Shown here piece after piece: positions 1 through 8,213 of a DNA stretch of 64,000 bases. Numbering within the stretch: the stretch's first letter is position 1; each line of letters begins with the position of its first letter. Made by a program: the position numbers and the translations under genes. The notes below the pieces were generated by a model. That model was not told the DNA's origin. It made no database searches and worked only from the letters and a program-made list of their open reading frames with translations. Source of the stretch: Acidobacteriota bacterium (GTDB lineage: Bacteria > Acidobacteriota > Terriglobia > Terriglobales > Acidobacteriaceae); assembly GCA_021846275.1 (NCBI GenBank), contig JAJZBZ010000004.1, positions 1-64,000 of the forward strand. The letters are read 5' to 3'.

Positions 1-107
1 TGAGATTTCCCTGAAGGGCCCAGGAAGACCACCTGGTTGATAGGCTGGATGTGGAAGCGCAGCAATGTGTGTAGCTTACCAGTACTAATCGCCCGTTCGG
101 CTTGTCC
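1..107 (+). rRNA. 23S ribosomal RNA, 3' end (partial)
   Basis: The first ~107 bases match the conserved 3' terminus of bacterial 23S rRNA, including the sarcin-distal segment 'gtggaagcgcagcaatgtgt' and the final 'agtactaatcgcccg' before the closing helix. The gene begins outside the window. The 3' boundary is placed by analogy with other 23S genes and may be off by a few bases. A spacer of ~190 bases without a recognisable tRNA separates it from the 5S gene. Confidence 0.93.
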
Positions 108-295
108 ATAGAATTAACTCTGCGCAGAATTCTTGAGAATCTCCGCACGCTTTTACAGCCTTGTATTCTCCGAATCATCTCGATATGTGGCGCCAGTTTG
201 CTGTTAAGACTGGCTTTCAGACGGAAGAAACAATCCGTAACTGGAGGCTGGAGTCTTGTTGCTGCGGAAAAACATCCGCCAGGCGTCATCAAGTT

Positions 296-412
<117 letters not shown>

Positions 413-423
413 TAATCATAAGT

Positions 424-460
424 AAAAGGCCAGTCCTCGTGACTGGCCTTTTGCATTTTT
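424..460 (+). terminator. rrn operon intrinsic terminator
   Basis: Just after 5S there is a stem AAAGGCCAGTC / GACTGGCCTTT closed by a short loop and followed by a run of T residues ('ttgcattttt'). The position and structure fit a Rho-independent terminator ending the rRNA transcript. Confidence 0.88.
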
Positions 461-517
461 GCAGCTTGATTTGCCGAGCTATTATTTCGATCTCTGTTTT
501 CTGATCCCTGGTTTGAC

Positions 518-1279
518 CTATGATTCGGAGTGGCGGCTGTTGATTTCGCGCGGAACGGCGCGGCGCTCGATGGGGCGTTCCATGCCCTGCGCGGCCTGGG
601 CCATTCGCAGATGCTGCTCCATGAGCGAGCGCGCCTCGTCGGGCTTGCGACCGCGGACGGCGCGGTAGATTTCCCGGTGCATGGCGGCTGACTCCCGCAG
701 GTCGATGGCGCGTTCGACGGTTTTGCGGCGCTTGTCGTACATGGTGGAGGTGACGGTTTCCATGATGGCGGCGAGGATTGGGTTTCCGGAGGCCTGGGCA
801 ATGATGCGGTGGAACAGGACGTCGTGAATGAGGTATTCGACGGGCGCATCGACGGCGGCGAACATTTCAGCGACCTCTTCGGCGAGCGCTGCGTGGTGCT
901 CGTCCTTGCCGCGTTCGGCGGCGAGCGCGGCGAGGCTGGATTCAAGGATGATGCGGGCCTCGAACATCTGCCAGGACTGAAAGCCGTGGAGCGCGCCCAT
1001 GAAGCTGAGCGAGGCTTTGCCGAGGTCGGGGGGGCCGTCGGCGACAAAGGTGCCGACGCCGTGGCGGATCTTCATGACGCCCATTGCGGCGAGGTAACCA
1101 ATGCCGGTGCGGAGGCTGGCTCGGCTGACGTTGAGGGTGCGTGCCAGTTCGCGTTCGGGTGGGAGTTTGTCACCGGGCTGGAGTGTGCCTTTTTCGATGA
1201 GAGACCGAACATGGTTGACCACTTGCATGGTTCGGTGTGATTCCGGAGGTATGGTTGGATTCTGTGGCATAGTTGGCAC
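518..1279 (-). CDS. GntR/FadR-family transcriptional regulator (FCD domain), likely hexuronate regulator
   Basis: 253 aa. Residues ~18-80 form a GntR winged helix ('GDKLPPERELARTLNVSRASLR' region). Residues ~95-230 form an all-helical FCD ligand domain with the expected Asp/His metal-binding positions ('HDVLFHRII', 'MHREIYRAV', 'LMEQHL'). FadR-subfamily members such as UxuR, ExuR and PdhR bind TGGTnnnACCA-type sites and release DNA when they bind an organic acid. The gene diverges from uxaC, and two such boxes lie between them, so control of the uxaC operon (and probably of itself) is inferred. The track start is GTG 1279; ATG 1270 and ATG 1228 are possible and no strong ribosome binding site decides. 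The effector cannot be read from the sequence; a uronate or its catabolite is likely. Confidence 0.85.
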   Translation of the reverse strand: MPTMPQNPTIPPESHRTMQVVNHVRSLIEKGTLQPGDKLPPERELARTLNVSRASLRTGIGYLAAMGVMKIRHGVGTFVADGPPDLGKASLSFMGALHGFQSWQMFEARIILESSLAALAAERGKDEHHAALAEEVAEMFAAVDAPVEYLIHDVLFHRIIAQASGNPILAAIMETVTSTMYDKRRKTVERAIDLRESAAMHREIYRAVRGRKPDEARSLMEQHLRMAQAAQGMERPIERRAVPREINSRHSES

Positions 1280-1370
1280 ACGTTTAAGCCGCGAGTTTTC
1301 TCAAGCGAGCGGAACAGAGAAAGTGTAGCATCGACAGGCTGTTTCACAGGAAGCAAATTCTTTTTTCTAT

Positions 1371-1400
1371 GAGACAAATGCGCTGTGCGATGTGTATACT
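1371..1400 (+). promoter_or_regulatory. Putative sigma70-type promoter of the uxaC operon
   Basis: GAGACA (1371-1376) and TATACT (1395-1400) are separated by 18 bp. The -10 is near consensus and the -35 matches 4 of 6. The predicted start site falls inside the inverted repeat at 1402-1431, so a bound repressor would block initiation. The promoter is inferred from motifs only. Confidence 0.5.
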
Positions 1401-1401
1401 T

Positions 1402-1431
1402 GTGGTCTGACCTCATTAATGGTCAGACCAC
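1402..1431. promoter_or_regulatory. Tandem FadR-type operator (two TGGTCnGACC boxes)
   Basis: A perfect 11-bp inverted repeat GTGGTCTGACC-N8-GGTCAGACCAC is itself made of two short palindromes: TGGTCTGACC(t) at 1403-1413 and TGGTCAGACCA at 1420-1430, with centres 17 bp apart. TGGT-n3-ACCA is the known consensus shape for FadR/FCD-type GntR regulators. The site lies between the divergent regulator gene and uxaC, directly downstream of the putative -10. Confidence 0.72.
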
Positions 1432-1488
1432 GATTGAATTTTTGTTTGTTACGCACTGCATCCGATAAAACTGACGGGAAGGTGAGTA

Positions 1489-2886
1489 TTGGCCATGGTG
1501 CTTCATGAGGACCGGTTGTTTCCTGCTGAGTCGGCGGTTCGCTGCATTGCTCGTTCGCTATACGCTTCGGTGCGAGATTTGCCGATTGTGAGTCCGCATG
1601 GGCACACGCAGGCGGCGTGGTTTGCGCGGAACGAGCCGTTTCCGAATCCGGCGATGCTGTTTGTGCAGCCGGATCACTATGTCTATCGGATGCTTTACAG
1701 CCAGGGCGTTTCGATGGAGGAGTTGGAGATTGGACAGGCGGAGATGAAGAATCCGCGCGCGGTGTGGCGGCTGTTTGCGAAGCATTATTTTCTGTTTCGC
1801 GGGACGCCGACGCGGATGTGGCTGGATTATGCGTTTCAGGAGCTTTTCGGACTGGAGGAGCGGCTGAGCGAGCGCAACGCGGATGTCTATTACGACCGCA
1901 TTGCGGAGATGCTGGCGACGGACGGGTTTCGTCCGCGGGCGCTGTACGAGCGGTTTGGGCTGGAGGTGCTGGCGACGACGGATTCGCCGCTGGATTCGCT
2001 GGAGCATCATGCGGCGCTGCGGGAGTCGGGGTGGCGCGGGCGGATTGTGCCGACGTTTCGTCCGGACCCGGTGGTGGACCCGGAGTTTGTAGGATTTGCG
2101 GAGCGGGTTCGCGCGCTGGGCGAGCAGACGGGCGAGGATGTGGGGAACTGGGCGGGGTATCTGGCGGCGCTGCGACAGGCGCGTGCGCGGTTTCGCAGGC
2201 TGGGCTGCACGGCGACCGATCACGGGCATCCGACGGCACAGACGGCGGACCTGAGCGAGGCGGAGGCGGCGCGACTCTACGCGGCGATTGTGAGCGGGCA
2301 GGCCGACGCGGCCGAGCAGGAGCTTTTCCGCGCGCAGATGCTGACGGAGATGGCGAAGATGAGCCTGGAGGATGGCCTGGTGATGCAGATTCATCCGGGC
2401 AGCGTGAGGAATCACAATCGACAGGTGTTCGAGCGATTTGGGCGGGATGCGGGGGCGGATATTCCGCGCGCGACGAATTATGTGGACGCGTTGCGGCCGC
2501 TGCTGGATCGCATGGGCAACGAGCCGGGACTGACGATCATACTGTTTACGCTGGATGAGTCGACGTATAGCCGCGAGCTGGCACCGCTGGCCGGGCACTA
2601 TCCGTGTCTGCGGCTGGGACCGCCGTGGTGGTTTCATGACAGTCCGGAAGGGATGATGCGTTTTCGCGAGCAGGCAACGGAGACGGCGGGGTTCTACAAT
2701 ACGGTTGGGTTCAACGATGATACACGCGCGTTTCTTTCGATTCCGGCGCGGCATGACGTGGCGCGGCGCGTGGATTGCAGTTTTCTGGCGCGGCTGGTGG
2801 TGGAGCATCGGCTGGACGAGGATGAGGCGTTTGAACTGGCGCGCGAGCTGACGAACGGGTTGGTGAAGAAGGCGTATCGGTTGTGA
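1489..2886 (+). CDS. uxaC: Glucuronate/galacturonate isomerase
   Basis: 465 aa from TTG 1489, or 463 from ATG 1495. A purine-rich GGGAAGG lies just upstream and fits either start. This is a full-length uronate isomerase of the amidohydrolase superfamily. The N-terminal PHGH motif holds metal/substrate ligands, and the conserved 'TTDSPLD' and 'RPDPVVDPE' blocks follow. UxaC converts D-glucuronate to D-fructuronate and D-galacturonate to D-tagaturonate in the cytoplasm. It is the first gene of a tightly packed operon: its stop is at 2884-2886 and the transporter gene follows. The operator pair at 1402-1431 is immediately upstream, so induction by uronates is expected. The nearby pectinase genes make galacturonate the probable main substrate. 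Confidence 0.95.
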   Translation: MAMVLHEDRLFPAESAVRCIARSLYASVRDLPIVSPHGHTQAAWFARNEPFPNPAMLFVQPDHYVYRMLYSQGVSMEELEIGQAEMKNPRAVWRLFAKHYFLFRGTPTRMWLDYAFQELFGLEERLSERNADVYYDRIAEMLATDGFRPRALYERFGLEVLATTDSPLDSLEHHAALRESGWRGRIVPTFRPDPVVDPEFVGFAERVRALGEQTGEDVGNWAGYLAALRQARARFRRLGCTATDHGHPTAQTADLSEAEAARLYAAIVSGQADAAEQELFRAQMLTEMAKMSLEDGLVMQIHPGSVRNHNRQVFERFGRDAGADIPRATNYVDALRPLLDRMGNEPGLTIILFTLDESTYSRELAPLAGHYPCLRLGPPWWFHDSPEGMMRFREQATETAGFYNTVGFNDDTRAFLSIPARHDVARRVDCSFLARLVVEHRLDEDEAFELARELTNGLVKKAYRL

Positions 2887-2933
2887 GGAGCGTGGGCGTG
2901 GGCGGCGACGAACAGCAGGAGGGCGCGGAAGAA

Positions 2934-4196
2934 ATGGCGCCGTCGCGGATGGGGCGCGTGCGATGGACGATCTGCGCGATGCTGTTTGCCGCGACCTCGA
3001 TCAACTACATGGACCGGCAGGTGATCTCGATTCTGAAGCCGACGCTGATGCACAGCATCGGCATGACGGAGATTGGCTACGGGTACATTGTGGATGCGTT
3101 TCAGATTGCGTACGCGATTGGCTTGCTGGCGGCGGGGCGATTTGTGGACAAGGTGGGCACGCGCGTCGGGTACATGGTGATCATGGCCGTGTGGAGCTTG
3201 TCGGCGATGGGTCATGCGCTGGCGAACACGGTGCTGGAATTCGGCATTGCGCGGTTTTCGCTGGGGCTGGGCGAGTCGGGGAATTTTCCTGCTGCGATCA
3301 AGACGGTGGCGGAGTGGTTTCCGCAGCATGAGCGATCGCTGGCGACGGGGATATTCAATTCGGGCGCGAACCTGGGCGCGGTGCTTGCTCCGCTGATTGT
3401 GCCGTGGGTGACGATTCACTATGGGTGGCATGCGGCGTTTCTGGTGACGGGATGCTTCAGCGCGCTGTGGATTCTGTGGTGGTTTCGGAACTATCGCAAG
3501 CCGACGGATCATCCGACGCTGACGGGTGTGGAGCTGCGGCATATCTATCGCGAAGCTGCGGCGCAGATGGGTCCGTCGGTGCCGTGGACGCGGCTGCTGG
3601 GCTATAGACAGACTTGGGGCTATTCGCTGGCGAAGTTTCTGACGGACCCGATCTGGTGGTTTTATCTGTTCTGGCTGCCGTCGTATTTCAGCGCGAAGTT
3701 TCACCTGGATCTTTCGCATCTGGGGCTGCCGCTGATTCTGGTCTACAACGCGTCGGCGGTGGGGAGCATTTGCGGAGGGTGGCTGCCGCAGCCGTTTCAG
3801 CGGATGGGTTTGCGGGCGGCGCATGCGCGGCTGGGGGCGATGCTGCTGTGTGCGTGCGCGGTGTTGCCGGTGTTGGCGATGAGCCGCGTCGGGTCAGAGT
3901 GGGTGGCGATTGCGCTGCTGAGCGTGGGCGCGGCGGCGCATCAGGGATGGTCAGCGAATCTGTATACGACGGCGTCGGATATGTTTCCGCGCAGCGCGGT
4001 GGGATCAATGACGGGGATTGGCGGAATGGCGGGCGCGGCTGGCGGCGCGCTGCTGGCGTACTACGCGGGGCACATTTTGCAGCGGACGCATAGCTATTCG
4101 AGTTTGTTTTTCATTGCTGGCGGCGCGTATCTGGCGGCGTGGGTGGTGTTGCAGATTTTTGCGCCGGGACTGCGGGAAGTGGAGAGCCTGGGATGA
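2934..4196 (+). CDS. MFS hexuronate transporter (ExuT-like, anion:cation symporter family)
   Basis: About 420 aa with 12 predicted membrane segments. It has the ACS-family signature 'SINYMDRQVI' in TM1, 'GRFVDKVGTR' in the loop 2-3 region and 'GLGESGNFPAAIKTVAEWFP' around TM4-5, as in ExuT/GarP. These proteins bring hexuronates or aldonates across the inner membrane with protons. ATG 2934 ('MAPSRMGRV') with GGAGGG/GGAAGAA upstream is preferred; the track start GTG 2883 overlaps the uxaC stop and would add 17 polar residues. The next gene starts within the stop codon (ATGA), which indicates translational coupling. The sequence cannot separate galacturonate from glucuronate specificity. Confidence 0.9.
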   Translation: MAPSRMGRVRWTICAMLFAATSINYMDRQVISILKPTLMHSIGMTEIGYGYIVDAFQIAYAIGLLAAGRFVDKVGTRVGYMVIMAVWSLSAMGHALANTVLEFGIARFSLGLGESGNFPAAIKTVAEWFPQHERSLATGIFNSGANLGAVLAPLIVPWVTIHYGWHAAFLVTGCFSALWILWWFRNYRKPTDHPTLTGVELRHIYREAAAQMGPSVPWTRLLGYRQTWGYSLAKFLTDPIWWFYLFWLPSYFSAKFHLDLSHLGLPLILVYNASAVGSICGGWLPQPFQRMGLRAAHARLGAMLLCACAVLPVLAMSRVGSEWVAIALLSVGAAAHQGWSANLYTTASDMFPRSAVGSMTGIGGMAGAAGGALLAYYAGHILQRTHSYSSLFFIAGGAYLAAWVVLQIFAPGLREVESLG

Positions 4197-5473
4197 GCTT
4201 GTATTGCGCGCATGGTGGAGTGGATGTCGACCTGGGTAGCGATGCGTTGCAGGCGCTGCTGGTGGGCGCGCTGGAGCGACTGGGCGAGCGACGGCGCGTG
4301 CTGCTGGTGCCGCCGGACCAGACGCGGGCGCACTCGCGCGCCGGGGAGCTGACGCGGATTGCGTGGCAGCACTACGGGGAGCGCGTGGAGGCTGTGATGC
4401 CGGCGCTGGGCACGCATGTGGCGATGAGCGAGCAGCAGATTCGGCACATGTACGGCGAGATGCCGGTGGGGCTGTTTCGCGCGCATGACTGGCGGAATGA
4501 TATTGAAACGCTGGGCGAGGTGCCGAGGGAGTTTGTGCTGGAGCAGTCGGAGGGGTTGGTCGATTACGCGTGGCCGGCTCAGGTGAATCGGCTGCTGTCG
4601 CAGGGCGGGCATGATCTGATTCTGTCGATTGGCCAGGTGGTGCCGCATGAGGTGATCGGGATGGCCAACTACAACAAGAATATTCTGGTGGGCACGGGCG
4701 GTCGCGAGGGGATCAATCGGAGTCACTATCTGGGCGCGGTGTATGGGATGGAGCGCATCATGGGCCGCGCGGTGAATCCGGTGCGGAATGTGCTGAACTA
4801 CGCTTCGGATCGCTTTCTGAAGCATCTGCCGATTGTGTATGTGCTGACGGTGGTGAGCAGGCGCGCGACGGGCGGGCTGGCGGTGCGCGGGCTGTTCATT
4901 GGCGACGATGTGGAGTGTTTTCATCGGGCGGCGGAGCTGAGCCTGAAGGTGAATTTCGAACTGGTGGCGGAGCCGATCCGAAAGGCGGTGGTGTATCTGG
5001 AGCCGGAGGAGTTTCACAGCACATGGCTGGGGAACAAGGCGGTGTATCGCACGCGGATGGCGCTGGCCGACGATGCGGAGCTGGTGATTCTGGCACCGGG
5101 CGTGAAGGAGTTTGGCGAGGACCGGACGATTGATCGGCTGATTCGGAAGTATGGCTACTTTGGCACGCCGGCGACGCTGAAGGCGGTGGCGGAGAATGCA
5201 GAGCTGGCGGCGGACCTGAGCGCGGCGGCGCATCTGATTCACGGCTCGTCGGAAGGGCGATTTCGGATTACGTGGTGTCCGGGAGAGCTGACGCGCGAGG
5301 AAGTGGAAGGCGTTGGGTTTGGGTATGGCGAGTTGAAGCGGATGATGGCGATCTATCCTCCGGAAAAGATGAATGCGGGCTATAACCGCGTGGCGGGGGA
5401 AGACGTATTTTTTATTGCAAATCCAGGTCTTGGACTCTGGGCGCACCGAAGCAGATTGGGAGAGGGGAATTAG
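4193..5473 (+). CDS. LarA-family nickel-pincer racemase/epimerase, candidate D-mannonate/D-gluconate 2-epimerase
   Basis: 426 aa from ATG 4193, which overlaps the transporter stop as ATGA. It belongs to the LarA (lactate racemase, DUF2088) superfamily. Visible signatures are 'PDQTR' near residues 41-45, 'GTHVAM' (His75), 'PHEVIG' (His152), 'YNKN' (Lys162) and 'RSHYLG' (His178), which line up in order with the LarA histidines and the lysine that anchors the nickel-pincer nucleotide. The superfamily racemises or epimerises alpha-hydroxy acids at C2, and one described member is a D-gluconate 2-epimerase. Placement between uxaC and gluconokinase argues strongly for mannonate-gluconate interconversion, but this is inference. 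Activity needs LarB/C/E cofactor synthesis, which is not in this window. Confidence 0.8.
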   Translation: MSLYCAHGGVDVDLGSDALQALLVGALERLGERRRVLLVPPDQTRAHSRAGELTRIAWQHYGERVEAVMPALGTHVAMSEQQIRHMYGEMPVGLFRAHDWRNDIETLGEVPREFVLEQSEGLVDYAWPAQVNRLLSQGGHDLILSIGQVVPHEVIGMANYNKNILVGTGGREGINRSHYLGAVYGMERIMGRAVNPVRNVLNYASDRFLKHLPIVYVLTVVSRRATGGLAVRGLFIGDDVECFHRAAELSLKVNFELVAEPIRKAVVYLEPEEFHSTWLGNKAVYRTRMALADDAELVILAPGVKEFGEDRTIDRLIRKYGYFGTPATLKAVAENAELAADLSAAAHLIHGSSEGRFRITWCPGELTREEVEGVGFGYGELKRMMAIYPPEKMNAGYNRVAGEDVFFIANPGLGLWAHRSRLGEGN

Positions 5474-5474
5474 G

Positions 5475-6737
5475 GTGAAGATGCAGCTTGGAAGATTTTC
5501 GATTGGCACGGGCGATCGTTTTGCGCATCAGGCGAAGGCGCAGTTGCGGGCTTGCATGCTGGCGGCGGAGGCGGGAGTGAGCGTGACGCCGGTTTGGAAC
5601 AAGTCCAACCGCGAGCACCTGATTATCGGCTCGGAGCCAGAGTCGGTGAGGCGGGCGGCGGATGCCGCGGTGAAGTCGCTGGGGTGGACGGGTGAGTATT
5701 TCTGCGATGCGGATCACATCACGCTGCAGACGGTGGATCGTTTCTTGCCGGTGTGCGATTTTTACACGATTGACGTGGCGGAAGCGATTGGCAAGCCCGC
5801 GGCGGCGGACGATGTGAATGCGTTTGTGGCGCGGCACACGAAACTCGTCGGCGAGATTGCGCTGATGGGCACGCAGGAAAAATTTTCCATCACGGAAGCG
5901 ACGGTGCGCGCGACGGCGGAGAAATATCTGGCGGCGGTGCAGCAGGCGGGCAGAGTGTATCGGCATATTCTGGCGGCGAAGGGCGCGGGGAATTTTCTGC
6001 CCGAGGTTTCGATGGACGAGACCGACAGCGCGCAGACGCCGGTGGAGTTGCTGCTGATTCTGGCGGCGATTGCCGACGAAGGGATTCCGGTGCGGACGAT
6101 TGCGCCGAAGTTCAGCGGACGCTTCAACAAGGGCGTGGATTACGTGGGCGATGTGGCAGGGTTTGAGCGCGAGTTCGGGCTGGATGTTGCGGCGATTGCC
6201 TATGCGGTGGAGCAGTTCGGGCTGCCGGGGGATTTGAAGCTGAGCGTGCATTCGGGCAGCGACAAGTTTTCGATCTATGCGGCGATTCATCGCACGACCG
6301 CGCGGCTCGATGCAGGCGTTCACCTGAAGACGGCTGGAACGACGTGGCTGGAAGAGCTGATCGGGCTGGCCGAAGCAGGCGGCGACGCGCTGGCGCTGGC
6401 GAAGGAGATGTACGCCGAGGCGTATGCGCACAAGGAGGAACTGTGCGCGCCGTATGCGACGGTGATCGATATTGACGAGCGAAAGCTGCCGAAGCCGGGC
6501 GAGGTGGCGAAGTGGAGCAGCAGGGAGTATGTGGCTGCGCTGCGCCATGTTCCCGGAGCGGCGGGCTACAACAGCAGCCTGCGGCAGTTGCTGCATGTGG
6601 GGTTCAAGATTGCGGCGAAGATGGGCGGGCGCTATCTGGAACTGCTGGAGGCGAATGAGGCGATCATTGCGCGGAATGTGACGGAGAATTTGTTTGATCG
6701 GCATATTGCGCCGGTGTTTCTGGGGCGCGCGCGATGA
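5475..6737 (+). CDS. uxaE: Tagaturonate epimerase family protein (UxaE-like)
   Basis: About 420 aa. GTG 5475 or ATG 5481 follows 'gagaggggaattagg'. The sequence resembles the UxaE family defined in Thermotoga maritima, with conserved stretches such as 'YFCDADHITLQTVDRF', 'PEVSMDET' and 'LKLSVHSGSDKFSIY'. The T. maritima enzyme epimerises D-tagaturonate to D-fructuronate, merging the galacturonate branch with the glucuronate branch. It sits 1 nt after the LarA-like gene and overlaps gluconokinase by 4 nt (ATGA). Presence of UxaE explains why no tagaturonate reductase (UxaB) or altronate dehydratase (UxaA) is found in the operon. Confidence 0.85.
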   Translation: MKMQLGRFSIGTGDRFAHQAKAQLRACMLAAEAGVSVTPVWNKSNREHLIIGSEPESVRRAADAAVKSLGWTGEYFCDADHITLQTVDRFLPVCDFYTIDVAEAIGKPAAADDVNAFVARHTKLVGEIALMGTQEKFSITEATVRATAEKYLAAVQQAGRVYRHILAAKGAGNFLPEVSMDETDSAQTPVELLLILAAIADEGIPVRTIAPKFSGRFNKGVDYVGDVAGFEREFGLDVAAIAYAVEQFGLPGDLKLSVHSGSDKFSIYAAIHRTTARLDAGVHLKTAGTTWLEELIGLAEAGGDALALAKEMYAEAYAHKEELCAPYATVIDIDERKLPKPGEVAKWSSREYVAALRHVPGAAGYNSSLRQLLHVGFKIAAKMGGRYLELLEANEAIIARNVTENLFDRHIAPVFLGRAR

Positions 6738-7246
6738 TTCTGGTGCTGATGGGCGTGAGCGGGATCGGCAAGACGACGATCGGCAAAATGCTGGCCGAGC
6801 GAACGGGCTGGGTCTTCGAGGACGCGGATGATTATCACTCGGAGGCGAACCGGCGAAAGATGGCCAGTGGCGTGCCGCTGACGGATGAGGATCGACTGCC
6901 GTGGCTGCGCGCGCTGCATGACCGTATGGCGGAGCATCTGGCGGCGCGGGAGTCGGCGGTGCTGGCGTGCTCTGCGCTGCGGGCGATGGCGCGCGAGGAA
7001 CTCTCGCGCGGGCTCGCGCCGGAGCAGATGCGTTTTGTGCTGCTGCATGCGCCGGCGGAGCTGATTGCCGAGCGCATCCGCGCGCGGCAGCACCAGTACA
7101 TGAATCCGAATCTGTTGCCGAGCCAGTTGGCGACGCTCGAAGAGCCGGAGGATGCGTGGCGCGTGAGCGTGGAAGGCACACCGGAGCAGACGGTGGAAGA
7201 GATTTTGCAAAAGCTGTGCGCGACGGGCGCGCTGGAAACGAAGTAG
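6734..7246 (+). CDS. gntK: Gluconokinase
   Basis: 170 aa, the usual length. Walker A is 'GVSGIGKTT' at residues ~7-15, followed by 'FEDADDYHSEANRRKMASGVPLTDEDRLPWL', the diagnostic GntK/IdnK substrate segment, and by 'ACSALR'. It phosphorylates D-gluconate to 6-phosphogluconate with ATP in the cytoplasm. The start overlaps the uxaE stop. A gluconokinase inside a hexuronate operon is unusual, because the standard route would place a KDG kinase (PfkB/ribokinase fold) here. This supports a pathway that ends in gluconate. A MITE-like element begins at its stop codon. Confidence 0.93.
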   Translation: MILVLMGVSGIGKTTIGKMLAERTGWVFEDADDYHSEANRRKMASGVPLTDEDRLPWLRALHDRMAEHLAARESAVLACSALRAMAREELSRGLAPEQMRFVLLHAPAELIAERIRARQHQYMNPNLLPSQLATLEEPEDAWRVSVEGTPEQTVEEILQKLCATGALETK

Positions 7247-7356
7247 AGCGTGTTTCATCTATGCCTTTGTGACTTCGGCGAAGTTCGTCAGCCCCGCTTC
7301 GGTGGCGGGTCTGATCCGGGCTTCTTTAAGTGAACGGTTATTGATGAAACACGCTC
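7246..7356. mobile_element. Small MITE-like element with 14-bp terminal inverted repeats
   Basis: GAGCGTGTTTCATC at 7246-7259 is repeated as its exact reverse complement GATGAAACACGCTC at 7343-7356. The ~83-bp interior holds further short stems (ACTTCG/CGAAGT; CCCGC/GCGGG around a TTCGGT loop) and no coding capacity. The element lies between gntK and the SDR gene, starting on the last base of the gntK stop codon. No clear target-site duplication is visible. It could also act as a large transcript hairpin that reduces expression of the downstream SDR gene. Confidence 0.6.
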
Positions 7357-7375
7357 GAGCAGAGAAGGAGTCGAG

Positions 7376-8146
7376 ATGCAGAGCATGAGTTTGCATGGGA
7401 AGGTTGCCGTGGTGACGGGCGGAACGTCGGGGATTGGGCTGGCGATGAGCCTGGGACTGGCGGATGCCGGCGCGGATGTGATTGCGACGGCGCGTCGCGA
7501 GCAGCAGGTGGAGGACGCAGCGGCGGCGATTGAGGCGCGTGGGCGGCGCACGCTGCGGCAGACGTCGGATGTGTGTGATCGTGCGTCGCTGGAGCGGCTG
7601 CTGAAGGCGGCGGTCGATGCTTTCGGCAAGGTCGATGTGCTGATCAACTGCGCGGGCAAGATCAAGCGGACGCCGACGCTGACGCAGGCGGAGGCGGAGT
7701 GGGAGGACATTCTGAATACGAATCTCACGGGCACGCTGCGGGCCTGCCAGGTCTTTGGCGCGCACATGCTGGAGCGCGGCGAAGGACGGATTATCAACAT
7801 CGCTTCGTTGAACAGTTTTGTGGCGCTGAAGGAAGTGGCGGCGTATGCGGCGAGCAAGGCGGCGGTTGCGTCGCTGACGCGCTCGCTGGCGGTGGAGTGG
7901 TCGCGGATGGGCGTGACGGTGAATGCGATTGCGCCGGGAGTGTTTCGCACGGAGCTGAATGCGGCGCTGCTGGATAGTACGCCGCGCGGGCAGGAACTGC
8001 TGATGCGGACGCCGATGGGGCGATTTGGACGGACGGAAGAACTGGTGGGCGCGGCGGTGTATCTGGCGTCGGATGCGGCTTCGTTTGTGACGGGGCAGAC
8101 GCTGGTGGTGGATGGTGGATTCCTGGCGAGCGGCGTGAACCAGTAG
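7376..8146 (+). CDS. SDR-family oxidoreductase, candidate fructuronate reductase (D-mannonate oxidoreductase)
   Basis: 256 aa classical short-chain dehydrogenase. It has the cofactor motif 'TGGTSGIG' near residue 14, 'NCAGK', catalytic Ser in 'NIASLNSF', 'YAASK' as the Tyr-x3-Lys pair, and the C-terminal 'DGGFLASG'. AAGGAG lies 5 nt before ATG 7376. It follows the uxaC-gntK operon in the same direction but is separated by the MITE-like element. Reduction of fructuronate to mannonate is the missing step of the local pathway, and Thermotoga is thought to use an SDR for it, so that role is inferred. A KduD-like or gluconate 5-dehydrogenase role is the alternative; sequence reading alone does not decide. 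Confidence 0.72.
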   Translation: MQSMSLHGKVAVVTGGTSGIGLAMSLGLADAGADVIATARREQQVEDAAAAIEARGRRTLRQTSDVCDRASLERLLKAAVDAFGKVDVLINCAGKIKRTPTLTQAEAEWEDILNTNLTGTLRACQVFGAHMLERGEGRIINIASLNSFVALKEVAAYAASKAAVASLTRSLAVEWSRMGVTVNAIAPGVFRTELNAALLDSTPRGQELLMRTPMGRFGRTEELVGAAVYLASDAASFVTGQTLVVDGGFLASGVNQ

Positions 8147-8159
8147 CAGAGATGGAGAC

Positions 8160-8192
8160 GCAGAAAAGCCGCGCTGCGCATGGCTTTTCTGC
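8160..8192. terminator. Bidirectional terminator between convergent genes
   Basis: A perfect 11-bp stem GCAGAAAAGCC / GGCTTTTCTGC with an 11-nt loop lies between the converging SDR and polygalacturonase genes. The A/T-rich base of the stem gives a U run on both strands, fitting an intrinsic terminator for both transcripts. Confidence 0.7.
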
Positions 8193-8213
8193 TGGTCGGA
8201 TGATGACTCCGAA

